Positions 1 to 7,320 of a stretch of 17,347 nt of DNA are shown here, one piece after another. The notes below the pieces were generated by a model. The model did not search any database. It was not told where the DNA came from and was given only the letters and a program-made list of their open reading frames with translations. This stretch comes from CALAED01 sp937891035 (GTDB lineage Bacteria > Actinomycetota > Actinomycetes > Streptosporangiales > Streptosporangiaceae). The position numbers were made by a program, and so were the translations under genes. The DNA is taken from assembly GCA_035642125.1 (NCBI GenBank), contig DASQSZ010000072.1, positions 1 to 17,347 of the forward strand, read 5' to 3'. Positions within the stretch are counted from its first letter, which is position 1. Every line of letters begins with the position of its first letter.

Positions 1-1235
1 GCCATCCCGACCGGCACCGGCCGCATCGGATCGTTCTCGTCGACGATCCGCGCGTCCGTGCTCGGCAGCGGGATGCCGACCGAGACATGCCGGGCGTTGC
101 CGTCCAACGGGTTGGCCATCACCACGGGGGAGGTCTCGGTGAGCCCGTACCCCTGGATCACCCGCGCGCCGGTGGCCCGGCGGACCGCGTCGACCGTCTC
201 CCGCGGCAACTTCATCGCCCCGGACACACAGGTGCGCACCGATCCCATCCCCGACTTGCGGGCCTTGGGCGACTCGGCGATCTGCTGATAGATCGGCGGC
301 ACCCCCGGAAAGATCGTCGGCCGCCACCGCTTCAGGGCCGCCAGCACCAGGCCGAGGTCGAACTTGGGGATGAGCACCACGGTCCCGCCGATCAGCATGC
401 TGGCGGTCAGGCACATCGTCAGGCCGAAGACATGGAACAGCGGCAGCACCGCGAGCGACACCTCATGGCCGGGCCGGATCCGCGGGTCGAACGCGACGGT
501 CTGATGGGCGTTGGCGACGAGGTTCCGATGGGTCAGCATCGCGCCCTTGGGCCGGCCCGTCGTGCCGCCCGTATATTGCAATGCGGCCAGATCGTACCGT
601 GGATCGATGGGGACCTGCCGGTGTTGGCGGCGGGCGCCGCGTAGCGCCTCGCGAAACAACAGCACGTCCGCGTCCCTTGGCACGGGGGCGATGAGCTCGG
701 CGCGCACCTGTCTGACCCTGGCCAGCGGGAGCCGGAGGGCCAGGCGCTTGCGCAGCGGGAGGTACTCGGTCAGCGAGGTCACCAGGACGTGCTCGATGTG
801 GGTGCCGGGCAGCGCCTCGACCAGCGTCTCGTACATGCGGTCCAGTACGACGACCACGCGGGCGCCCGAGTCGGTGAGCTGATGGTGGAGCTCAGGAGGG
901 GTGTAAAGCGGGTTGTTCATGACCACGACCGCGCCGCGGCGCAGCGTGCCGTAGAACGCGATGACCTGTTGCGGGCAATTGGGCAGCACCATCGCGACCC
1001 GGTCGCCCTTGTGCACGCCGAGGCTGCGCAGCATCCCGGCGAATTGGTCGACGTACCTGATCAACCGCCGGTAGCGAACCGACCGGCCCAAGAACACAAG
1101 GGCGCGGCGGTGAGGAAACCGCCTCGCGGCGTCGTCGAGCAGATGGGTCAGCGGAACGTCGGGTACCTCGACTCCGGCCGGCACACCCGTGGGATAGAAC
1201 CGAAGCCACGGTCTCTCGTCGTAGGGTGTGCTCAT
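1..1235 (-). CDS. Long-chain fatty-acid--CoA ligase (AMP-binding), C-terminus cut by window edge
   Basis: This adenylate-forming enzyme should activate a fatty acid with ATP and CoA through an acyl-AMP intermediate in the cytosol. The first ~411 residues are present. The P-loop motif YTGGTTGRPKGA lies at about residues 221-232, followed by MLTHRNL, and the A5 motif GYGLTET lies near residue 362. The small C-terminal domain with the catalytic lysine lies beyond the left edge. The N-terminus reads MSTPYDERPWLRFY, as is usual for actinobacterial FadD-like ligases. The ATG at 1235 is the most upstream sensible start but has only a weak ribosome site, so a leaderless transcript is possible. It diverges from the PLP enzyme at 1542 across a 306-base gap. 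Its place beside tmsA-tmsB suggests a role in fatty-acid metabolism, but the exact substrate cannot be read from the sequence. Family assignment is firm; chain length is not. Confidence 0.93.
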   Translation of the reverse strand, partial: MSTPYDERPWLRFYPTGVPAGVEVPDVPLTHLLDDAARRFPHRRALVFLGRSVRYRRLIRYVDQFAGMLRSLGVHKGDRVAMVLPNCPQQVIAFYGTLRRGAVVVMNNPLYTPPELHHQLTDSGARVVVVLDRMYETLVEALPGTHIEHVLVTSLTEYLPLRKRLALRLPLARVRQVRAELIAPVPRDADVLLFREALRGARRQHRQVPIDPRYDLAALQYTGGTTGRPKGAMLTHRNLVANAHQTVAFDPRIRPGHEVSLAVLPLFHVFGLTMCLTASMLIGGTVVLIPKFDLGLVLAALKRWRPTIFPGVPPIYQQIAESPKARKSGMGSVRTCVSGAMKLPRETVDAVRRATGARVIQGYGLTETSPVVMANPLDGNARHVSVGIPLPSTDARIVDENDPMRPVPVGM

Positions 1236-1541
1236 TTGTCACGCCCGCCGCTCCCGGAAGCTCCGAACAACATCCAGAATCTTGTACCTCCGCATCCGGA
1301 TAGTTCTACTCCGTCGACGCCGCAATCGCCACAATTTCCGCATCTCCGCCTACACTGTGCGCACGTTTCCGCTGGTCGGGTAACGATTCGATGACCGCTT
1401 GGCCATGGAACGCAAGATCGACGCAGGAGTGGGACGAAGGATTCAGCCCAGCAATCGGGACCAGGGGACGGTGCGGACGACGTCGCGGACCCCGGCGGGG
1501 CCACAAAAAGGCTCATCCCGGGCTCGGGCAAACTTGGACAT
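1236..1541. other. Divergent intergenic region, no gene found
   Basis: This 306-base gap separates the divergent acyl-CoA ligase and PLP-enzyme genes and must hold both promoters. It is less GC-rich in its left half (about 1265-1400) than the flanking genes. I could not find a convincing -35/-10 pair on either strand. Open frames crossing it have poor third-position bias and are not credible genes. No strong inverted repeat that would mark an operator was seen. Confidence 0.5.
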
Positions 1542-2645
1542 GTGTTGATCAGTGAAGCCCGCGACCTGTGGGATCCCGAGCCCGGCTGGTTGAATACCGC
1601 GAGCTATGGCCTCCCGCCCCGCCCGACGATCGACGCGATGCACGCGGCGCTGGAGGAATGGCGGCGCGGCGCCGGCCCATGGACGACGTGGGATCTGTCC
1701 ACCGGCCGCGCGAGGGCCGCCTTCGCCGGGCTCGTCGGAGTGCCCGTCGACGACGTGGCGGTCGGCGCCACGGTCTCCGCCATGCTGTCGGTGGTGGGGG
1801 CGGCCCTGCCGGCCGGTGCACGCGTGGTCGTGCCCGAGATCGAGTTCACCTCCAACCTCTTCCCCTGGCTGGTCCACGCCGACCGAGGCGTACGCATCGA
1901 CACCGTCCCGGCCGGCAGGCTCGCCGACATGATCGACTCCCGGACCGACCTGGTGAGCTTCAGCCTCGTCCAATCGGCCACCGGACAGATCGCCGCGATC
2001 GACGAGATCGTCGCGGCCGCGCGGCGGCATGGGGCGCTGGTGGTGGGCGACGCCAGCCAGGCGGCCGGCTGGCTGCCGGTCGACGCCACCCCCTTCGACG
2101 TGCTGGTGTGCGCCGGATACAAGTGGCTGATGACGCCGCGCGGCGCCGCGTTCGGCTATTTCAGCCCCGCTGTACGGGACCGGTTCCGCCCGCTACAGGC
2201 CAACTGGTACGCGGGCGAGGACATCGCGGACTCCTACTACGGGCCGTCGATGCGGCTTGCCGCCTCGGCCCGCCGGTTCGACCTGTCGCCGGCCTGGTTC
2301 TCCTACGTCGGCGCGGCACCGTCCCTGGAATTGCTGACCGAGATCGGCGTCGACGCCGTACGGGCGCACAACGTGGCGCTCGCCAACCGGTTCCGGGCAG
2401 GGCTCGGCCTGCCGCCCGGTGCCAGCGCCATCGTCAGCGTGGACCGGTCCGACGCCGTCGACCGGCTCGCGGCCGCCGGCGTGCGGGCTGCCGTCCGGCA
2501 CGGGCGGCTACGCGCTTCGTTCCACCTCTACACCACCGAGGCCGACGTCGATCGCGCACTGGCCGCCCTCGACGCCGGGGACGCCCGCCATCGACGCGAC
2601 GGCGGCGGTGTCGGCGACGGCGGCGGTGTCGGCCGCCTCGCCTGA
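1542..2645 (+). CDS. Aminotransferase class V-fold PLP-dependent enzyme
   Basis: A 367-residue fold-type I PLP enzyme of the class V group (cysteine desulfurase / isopenicillin-N epimerase-like). It opens with GWLNTASYGLPPRP, typical of this actinobacterial subgroup. GDASQAAGWLPVD at residues 169-181 supplies the Asp (D170) that contacts the pyridine nitrogen and the Gln (Q173) next to it. AGYKWLM supplies the probable Schiff-base lysine K194. I see no cysteine in an obvious SufS-like catalytic loop, so desulfurase activity is unproven. The start is GTG at 1542; the ribosome site is weak. The C-terminal 20-odd residues are low-complexity (DGGGVGDGGGVG) and come from a perfect 18-bp duplication. 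It converges on tmsB. The substrate cannot be read from the sequence. Confidence 0.88.
   Translation: MLISEARDLWDPEPGWLNTASYGLPPRPTIDAMHAALEEWRRGAGPWTTWDLSTGRARAAFAGLVGVPVDDVAVGATVSAMLSVVGAALPAGARVVVPEIEFTSNLFPWLVHADRGVRIDTVPAGRLADMIDSRTDLVSFSLVQSATGQIAAIDEIVAAARRHGALVVGDASQAAGWLPVDATPFDVLVCAGYKWLMTPRGAAFGYFSPAVRDRFRPLQANWYAGEDIADSYYGPSMRLAASARRFDLSPAWFSYVGAAPSLELLTEIGVDAVRAHNVALANRFRAGLGLPPGASAIVSVDRSDAVDRLAAAGVRAAVRHGRLRASFHLYTTEADVDRALAALDAGDARHRRDGGGVGDGGGVGRLA
2598..2633 (+). repeat. 18-bp perfect tandem duplication inside the 3' end of the PLP-enzyme gene
   Basis: The unit GACGGCGGCGGTGTCGGC occurs at 2598-2615 and again at 2616-2633 with no mismatch. It is in frame (18 = 6 codons) and adds DGGGVG twice to the enzyme's C-terminus, just before the stop at 2643-2645. 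Confidence 0.9.
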
Positions 2646-2683
2646 GCCCACGCCGACCGGTGTCAACTCCCTACGGACGACAT

Positions 2684-2707
2684 GGGCTCGGCGTCGGGCT
2701 CGGCGTC
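2684..2707 (+). repeat. 12-bp perfect tandem duplication in a convergent gap
   Basis: The unit GGGCTCGGCGTC occurs at 2684-2695 and 2696-2707, in the 75-base gap between the convergent PLP-enzyme and tmsB genes. No classical terminator hairpin is visible in this gap; only a weak 6-bp inverted pair (GAGCCC near 2644, GGGCTC at 2684) is present. Confidence 0.85.
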
Positions 2708-2720
2708 GGCGGGGTGACGA

Positions 2721-4010
2721 TCAGCGCGGCGCCGGCGGCTCGAATTCGGGGCGCAGCGGCATGCCGGAACGTCCGTCCGCGTCCAGCTTGACGCCGAGGA
2801 TCTGGTGCAACTGGATCCAGTTGCGATCGAAACCGAGCCGCGATCCGGCCATGTAGAGCAGCCACACCCGGGCGGTACCCTGACCGACCTCGGCGACCGC
2901 TTTATCCCAGTTTGCGGAGAGATTGGCGCACCAGCCCGCGAGCGTCCGGGCATAATGCTCCCGCAGGTTCTCTTCGTGCCGCACCTCGAAACCGGCGTCG
3001 TGCATCTGGCTGATGATGTGGCCGGGACCCTCGAGCTCGCCGTCGGGAAAGACGTACCGGTTGATGAAGCCCTGCCGGCGCATCGGCGGCTCGGTGTTGT
3101 CGGGCCGGGTGATGCAGTGGTTGAGCAGCCGGCCGCGCGGGCGGAGCTTGCCGTGCAGGAAGGCGAAGTACGCCGGCAGGTTGGCCTTGCCGACGTGCTC
3201 GGTGAGGCCGATCGAGCTGATCGCGTCGAAGCCCTCCTCGGTCACGTCGCGGTAGTCGAGATGCCGCACCTCGGCAAGCTCCGACAGGCCGGCCTCGGCG
3301 ATCGCCTTTTGCGCCCACTCCGCCTGCTGTTTGGACAGCGTGACGCCGAGCGCCTTGACCCCGTACTCCTTGGCCGCGTGCATGACCATGCCGCCCCAGC
3401 CGCAGCCCACGTCGAGCAGCCGCATGCCGGCCCGGAGCCCGAGCTTGCGGGCCACCAGATCGTGCTTGTGCCACTGCGCCTGCTCCAGCGTCGCGTCCTC
3501 GGTCGGGAAGCACGCGCAGGTGTAGGCCATCGACGGGCCGAGCACCCACTCGTAGAACGTGTTCGACACGTCGTAGTGATGGGAGATCGCCTGTGCGTCG
3601 CGGCGCTTGGAGTGGCGCAGGCCGCCGCCCAGCAGCGGCAGCCGGTTGACCGGCACCTCCTGGGGCGGCGGGTCGAGTCGCGTCGCCGCCGCGCCGCGCA
3701 GCAGCGGGTCGCGGATGATGCCACGGAGTACGCGCATCCGGTCGGCGGGCGTCAGGTCGCCGAGCGCCCGCGACATCATGCTGAGCGCGGTGTAGAGGTC
3801 TCCGTGCACGTCCAGATGGCCGGAGACGTAGGCCCGGGCGAGCCCGAGCGCCCCCGGCGAGCGCAGCAGATAGGACACGGCGTACGGCGAGCGTACGTGG
3901 ATTCGGATGCCGTCGGGCCCCGCCGTGCCGGCGCTGCTGCCGTCATAGGCGGTGAACTCCACCGGCGCGCCCGCACCCGCGACGCGTTCGAAGACCTTGG
4001 CCAGCGACAT
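2721..4010 (-). CDS. tmsB: SAM-dependent fatty-acyl methyltransferase, cyclopropane synthase family (10-methylene transferase)
   Basis: A 429-residue member of the cyclopropane-fatty-acyl-phospholipid synthase family. HHYDVSN (144-150) and YTCACF (163-168) precede the SAM-binding glycine-rich motif LLDVGCGWGG (198-207). GLTEHVG (268-274) carries the conserved Glu (E271) that in CFA synthases helps bind the active-site bicarbonate. Alone this would read as CFA synthase. The FAD oxidoreductase gene directly upstream on the same strand points to TmsB/BfaB, which methylates C10 of an oleoyl chain to give a 10-methylene intermediate. The start ATG at 4010 has a purine-rich GAGAGGGGA upstream. It is the second gene of a two-gene operon, 31 bases after the tmsA stop. 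The family is certain; choosing the 10-methyl function over cyclopropanation rests on context. Confidence 0.88.
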   Translation of the reverse strand: MSLAKVFERVAGAGAPVEFTAYDGSSAGTAGPDGIRIHVRSPYAVSYLLRSPGALGLARAYVSGHLDVHGDLYTALSMMSRALGDLTPADRMRVLRGIIRDPLLRGAAATRLDPPPQEVPVNRLPLLGGGLRHSKRRDAQAISHHYDVSNTFYEWVLGPSMAYTCACFPTEDATLEQAQWHKHDLVARKLGLRAGMRLLDVGCGWGGMVMHAAKEYGVKALGVTLSKQQAEWAQKAIAEAGLSELAEVRHLDYRDVTEEGFDAISSIGLTEHVGKANLPAYFAFLHGKLRPRGRLLNHCITRPDNTEPPMRRQGFINRYVFPDGELEGPGHIISQMHDAGFEVRHEENLREHYARTLAGWCANLSANWDKAVAEVGQGTARVWLLYMAGSRLGFDRNWIQLHQILGVKLDADGRSGMPLRPEFEPPAPR

Positions 4011-4019
4011 GGACGTCCC

Positions 4020-4045
4020 CTCTCTTGCTCAGCTCTCTTGCTCAG
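4020..4045 (-). repeat. 13-bp tandem duplication spanning the tmsA stop codon and the tmsB leader
   Basis: On the plus strand CTCTCTTGCTCAG occurs at 4020-4032 and 4033-4045, a perfect head-to-tail pair. Read on the coding strand each copy contains TGAGCAAGAGAG. The tmsA stop (4044-4042) lies in the upstream copy, and the purine-rich part of the downstream copy runs into the tmsB ribosome site. Confidence 0.9.
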
Positions 4046-5490
4046 CGTCCCCGTACACACTTGTCGTAGAGGTCGAGCAGCCGCCCGCCTGGATCATACG
4101 TTTCCTTGAGTTTTCGGTAGGCGGGACCGTCGTAATGGCGCCAGAACTCGTCTCGTGTGTAGAAAGCCGTCGAATAAAGCGACTTATGCCCGTCCAGAGC
4201 GGCGACCTCACGTTCGATGAGCCGATTGTGGTGTTCGGGGATCTGCCCAGGTGGGAGCGGTACCGTGCCCCAGAACCCGACGTTGACGTAGGTCTGCCCC
4301 CGGCGCAGCGGGTAGAGCGGCCACCGCTCGCGGGCGATCAGCGGGCACAGCCACACCGGGGTCATGCCGATCTTGTCATGGAAGAAGTCCAGGAACTCGG
4401 GCAGCCGGCCGACCGGCACCTCGACGTCCTGGATGACGTCCTCACGCGGCGGCCTACCCCGCCAGCGGTCGATCCGCGCGGACACCTGGGCGCGCCGGTC
4501 CCAGGCGACCAACTGGCGATAGACGTCGGACCGCTTGTAGCGGCGCGGCCAGGCCGCGCGGATCACCGGATGCTGGACGCCGAACGCGCGTGAGCACCAA
4601 AACCAGTCCGGATCCCACCGCCACAGGTAGTCGTGGACGGTCAGGAAGTCGGTGGCGCGCCGCTGGATCGAGCGGTAGTAGATCTTCCCGCCGGTGTAGT
4701 CGGACGTGTAGGGCGCCGAGTCGGTGAACGTGCCGAGCGTGAGATAAATCTCGTCCGGGCCGAACACCGTGCCGTCGATGAAGTCCACTCGCTCGCCCTC
4801 GAAGGCGGCGGCCGCGCAGATCTCCGCGATCGCGGCCGCCGCGTCCTGCGCCGCGGTGCCGGCCGAGCCGCCGGCAGACCCGCCGGCCGCGCCGTCGGAG
4901 CCGACCCGGCCCCTGCCCGGACCGGTCGCGCGCCCAAAGCGCACGTGCCGCAGCCAGACGTACGGCATGACCGGCTCCAGCGCGATCCGCAGCCGGAGCG
5001 CATAGCCCAGCGTTCCGTAGGAGTTGGGGAAGCCGTAGAACAGATCGCTGTGCTCGTTGTCCCCGGTCGCGGTCACGACGTTGCCGTCGCCCGTCATGAT
5101 GTCCATCTCGAGGACCGACTCGTGGGGCAGCCCGTTGCGGAAAGATGACGACTCGATGCCGAGGCCGGTGACGGCGCCGCCCAGCGTGATGGTCTTGAGC
5201 TGTGGCACGACCTGCGGCATCAGCCCGTACGGCAGAGTCGCGGCGACGAGATCCTCGTAGGTGGTCATGCCCTGCACGTCGGCGGTACGGGCCTCGCGGT
5301 CGACCCGAAGCACGCGGTCCAGGCCCGCCGCGTCCAGGCCGGGTGCGTGCGCGGGCGCGCGGAAGCGAAACAGGTTGGAGGTGCGTTTCGCCAGGCGCAC
5401 GGGGGCGCCGGCGGGAATCGCCGCGTATGACCGCCGCATCGCCTCGACCGCCCGGTGATGCTCCGCTTCGCCGCGCTCAAGATCCGTCAC
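4042..5490 (-). CDS. tmsA: FAD-binding oxidoreductase, predicted 10-methylene-acyl reductase
   Basis: A 482-residue FAD-linked oxidase-type protein. The N-terminal FAD domain (about residues 30-180) contains TTYEDLVAATLPYGLMPQVV, then TLGGAVTGLGIESSSFRNGL (102-120), the pyrophosphate-contacting segment of this family. GFPNSYGTLGYALRL follows at about 153-167. The rest is the substrate-side domain. Next to a CFA-type methyltransferase this is the TmsA/BfaA arrangement, where the flavoprotein reduces the 10-methylene intermediate to 10-methylstearate using NADPH. The GTG start at 5490 is supported by GGGGAGGAA upstream. The start overlaps the stop of a small upstream ORF as GTGA. An unusual Gly/Ser/Ala-rich stretch at about residues 187-218 looks like a flexible insertion. 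A DWF1-like sterol reductase is the distant alternative. Confidence 0.87.
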   Translation of the reverse strand: MTDLERGEAEHHRAVEAMRRSYAAIPAGAPVRLAKRTSNLFRFRAPAHAPGLDAAGLDRVLRVDREARTADVQGMTTYEDLVAATLPYGLMPQVVPQLKTITLGGAVTGLGIESSSFRNGLPHESVLEMDIMTGDGNVVTATGDNEHSDLFYGFPNSYGTLGYALRLRIALEPVMPYVWLRHVRFGRATGPGRGRVGSDGAAGGSAGGSAGTAAQDAAAAIAEICAAAAFEGERVDFIDGTVFGPDEIYLTLGTFTDSAPYTSDYTGGKIYYRSIQRRATDFLTVHDYLWRWDPDWFWCSRAFGVQHPVIRAAWPRRYKRSDVYRQLVAWDRRAQVSARIDRWRGRPPREDVIQDVEVPVGRLPEFLDFFHDKIGMTPVWLCPLIARERWPLYPLRRGQTYVNVGFWGTVPLPPGQIPEHHNRLIEREVAALDGHKSLYSTAFYTRDEFWRHYDGPAYRKLKETYDPGGRLLDLYDKCVRGR

Positions 5491-5720
5491 AGTTCCTCCC
5501 CGTTCGGTCCAGAGGCCGCGGCGCGCGCCGCGGCCGGCCGAATCCCCGTGGCCCCGCGTGAGATGGCGCTGTACAACCCGCTCCGCTGCGCGTCACCGCT
5601 CGCGGCGGACGGGTCGTCCAGCACTCCCAGCCCCGCGCCCGAGTCTCGGCCTGCTAGTGCCGGTCTGCCACCCTCGATCATTTCATGAGCCGAATGGGAC
5701 AATCGGAGCATCTGGGTCAT
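5487..5720 (-). CDS. Possible small upstream ORF coupled to tmsA (hypothetical)
   Basis: An open frame of 77 codons whose TGA (5489-5487) overlaps the GTG start of tmsA as GTGA, a spacing typical of translational coupling. From about codon 26 onward the third positions are strongly G/C, as in real genes here. The first 25 codons are not, so the true start may be an internal GTG. A GAGGG lies just before the ATG at 5720, but only three bases away. The product (N-terminus MTQMLRLSHSAHEM, C-terminus SGPNGEEL) matches no family I know and has no membrane segment. It occupies most of the gap where the tmsA promoter should lie, so it may be a non-coding artefact or a leader ORF. Confidence 0.28.
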   Translation of the reverse strand: MTQMLRLSHSAHEMIEGGRPALAGRDSGAGLGVLDDPSAASGDAQRSGLYSAISRGATGIRPAAARAAASGPNGEEL

Positions 5721-5750
5721 CGACCCTCAAGATCGGCATGGAGGCGACCG

Positions 5751-6341
5751 GTGGCGAAGCTTTACGACAGGATCGACGATCGGCTACGTGCGTTCATCGC
5801 TGAGCAGCCCATGTTCTTCGTCGCGACCGCGCCCTCAGCCGGCGGGCACGTCAACGTCTCGCCAAAGGGCTATACCGATACCTTCACGGTGCTGGACGAT
5901 CATACGATCGCGTACCTGGAGCTGTACGGAAGCGGCGCCGAGACGATCGCGCACCTGCGCGAGAACGGCCGGATCACGGTGATGTTCTGCTCGTTCGGCC
6001 GCTCGCCCAAGATCCTTCGGCTGTACGGCATGGGGCGGGTCGTCCGGCCGGACGCCCCGGAGTGGCGGGCGCTGGCGGGACATTTCGGCCCCGATCACCC
6101 CGGCGTGCGCTCCATCATCGTCATCGACGTGACGCGCGTGGCCGACTCGTGCGGGTACGCGGTGCCCATGATGGACCTGGTCGGCGAGCGGCACCTGCTC
6201 GACGACCAGCACGGCCGGCGCACCGCCGAGCAATGGGCCGCCCGCGTCCAGGTGAACGCGCGGAGCATCGACGGCCTCCCGGCCCTGGACCCCGATCACC
6301 CGGCCCCTCGCTCTGGGGAACACCTTCAGGCCACCCCGTAA
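5751..6341 (+). CDS. Pyridoxamine 5'-phosphate oxidase family protein (FMN-binding split barrel)
   Basis: A 196-residue protein with the split-barrel pattern: EQPMFFVATAPSAGGHVNVS near the N-terminus, SPKGY, an ITVMFCSF strand, then LRLYGMGRVV. These match the actinobacterial PNPOx-like flavin/F420-binding family, not true PdxH. The reaction is not predictable, although such proteins often reduce or bind flavin or F420. I chose GTG at 5751 because GGAGG (5740-5744) sits six bases upstream. A longer frame open from 5685 adds a 22-residue segment with no such support. The gene is divergent from tmsA and convergent with the DUF1707 gene (43-base gap). The C-terminal ~35 residues look unstructured. 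Confidence 0.85.
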   Translation: MAKLYDRIDDRLRAFIAEQPMFFVATAPSAGGHVNVSPKGYTDTFTVLDDHTIAYLELYGSGAETIAHLRENGRITVMFCSFGRSPKILRLYGMGRVVRPDAPEWRALAGHFGPDHPGVRSIIVIDVTRVADSCGYAVPMMDLVGERHLLDDQHGRRTAEQWAARVQVNARSIDGLPALDPDHPAPRSGEHLQATP

Positions 6342-6384
6342 GGTCGGCGAACCCCTCGCTCGCTGCCCACCGACCAGATCGAGG

Positions 6385-6915
6385 TCAGTGGATCAAGCGA
6401 AGGGTGAACGGGTAGTGGAATCGGTGGCCGGCGAGTGCGGCCAGGGCGGCGATCGCCGCGATGATCCACGTCACCGCGTAGAGGGCCGCCCCCACACCGA
6501 ACGTCACCACCACGATGGCCAGCAGCGTGAGCTGGAAGTTCAGGGCCTCGACCGCATGCTTGCGGATGAAGGGCGACCGCCGTCCGCTGATGAGCATGAA
6601 CAGCAGCGGACCGACGAAGGCCGTGAAGGGGCCGGACCCGTGGGCGAGCGCGGCCAGCAAGTGCTCCCGTGCCGTGGATTCCCCCGTCCGGCCACAGGCG
6701 CCGACCGAAGCGGCCGGTGCGGGGGAGAGGTCGGTGGTGACCGTGGCGAGATCGGCGTAGGTCTTGGCGGTCATGGCCAAGTGGATCCGCATGTCGAACT
6801 CGTCATGGTCGAGGCGGCCTTCGGCGTAGGCCTGCTTGAGTCGCTCGATGACGGGCTCGCGCTCCGCGTTTGACACGCGCAGTGCCCCCGCCGGCACCGT
6901 TGGTCTCGTGTTCAC
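6385..6915 (-). CDS. DUF1707 and DUF4870 domain-containing membrane protein
   Basis: A protein of about 176 residues. The N-terminal part (LRVSNAEREPVIERLKQAYA, then GRLDHDEFDMRI) is the DUF1707 domain, a SHOCT-like short helical module common in actinobacteria. The C-terminal part is DUF4870/Tic20-like: a hydrophobic segment ending GPLLFMLISGRRSPFI, then KHAVEALNFQLTLLAIVV and a further membrane segment (ALYAVTWIIAAIAALAALAG). It probably has three membrane segments. The function is unknown, and this fusion is widespread in actinobacteria. The start is uncertain: GTG at 6915 is favoured because third-position GC falls sharply upstream. ATG at 6951 would add 12 residues, and GTG at 6897 would begin right at the domain. 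The stop is TGA at 6387-6385. Confidence 0.82.
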   Translation of the reverse strand: MNTRPTVPAGALRVSNAEREPVIERLKQAYAEGRLDHDEFDMRIHLAMTAKTYADLATVTTDLSPAPAASVGACGRTGESTAREHLLAALAHGSGPFTAFVGPLLFMLISGRRSPFIRKHAVEALNFQLTLLAIVVVTFGVGAALYAVTWIIAAIAALAALAGHRFHYPFTLRLIH

Positions 6916-7099
6916 ACCACCATGGTCGTCACGCCCCCGGCAAAATCCCATCCGGGACAACCCTGGTCTTCCCCCGGTCGGTGCCGCCTGCGGGCTCAGG
7001 GTTCCTCTTCGACCTAACGGCCCACGGTCCGACGAGCACCACGGACCCTCCGTCTGGAGCCGTACGGCCGGCGGCGCCGCCGATCGTCATCACCGGGCC

Positions 7100-7126
7100 G
7101 ACGAGACCGACGACACCGACGAGACC
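7100..7126 (+). repeat. Three 9-bp tandem repeats
   Basis: GACGAGACC, GACGACACC and GACGAGACC follow one another. The first and third units are identical and the middle one differs by one base. They lie in the gap upstream of the DUF1707 gene. Confidence 0.8.
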
Positions 7127-7240
7127 AAAGCCGCTACTCTTGCCCGCCTCCTTTTGATATGCCCCATCGACACCAGCGTTCTTGTCCTCCGCTGCGCTGA
7201 GTGCGGCCGGCCCGATCGATAGCGCAGCCATTTCGGTCAA

Positions 7241-7284
7241 CCGATGGGTTGCCAAACCAAGCCATTTGGCCGACAATCCATCGG
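7241..7284. other. Long imperfect inverted repeat (potential RNA hairpin)
   Basis: The outer arms CCGATGGGTTG (7241-7251) and CAATCCATCGG (7274-7284) pair over 11 positions with one G-U. The inner arms CCAAA (7252-7256) and TTTGG (7265-7269) extend the stem, leaving an 8-base loop and a 4-base bulge. No T-run follows on either strand, so it is not a standard terminator. Confidence 0.6.
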
Positions 7285-7320
7285 AACAGATTCGGGTCGC
7301 GACCTGGCAGCTGTCGCGTC

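Noticed and set aside
1542..2645. Naming the PLP enzyme as cysteine desulfurase SufS/Csd
   Set aside because: The PLP residues fit class V, but no catalytic cysteine loop was identified and no suf genes are nearby.
2805..4109. 434-codon plus-strand frame opposite tmsB
   Set aside because: It is the antisense of tmsB, with a His/Arg/Val-rich composition typical of complement frames in high-GC genes.
5685..5750. Upstream extension of the PNPOx-family gene
   Set aside because: The added 22 residues (serine/arginine-rich) lack family similarity, and GGAGG is placed correctly for the GTG at 5751.
6342..6375. Terminator hairpin between the PNPOx-family and DUF1707 genes (GGTCGG with CCGACC)
   Set aside because: Only six pairs with a 22-base loop and no T-run; too weak to call.
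6929..7276. 115-codon minus-strand frame upstream of the DUF1707 gene
   Set aside because: Third-position bias is only average, there is no ribosome site and no recognisable domain. A hydrophobic stretch (GLVGVVGLVGPV) comes from the GACGAGACC repeat.
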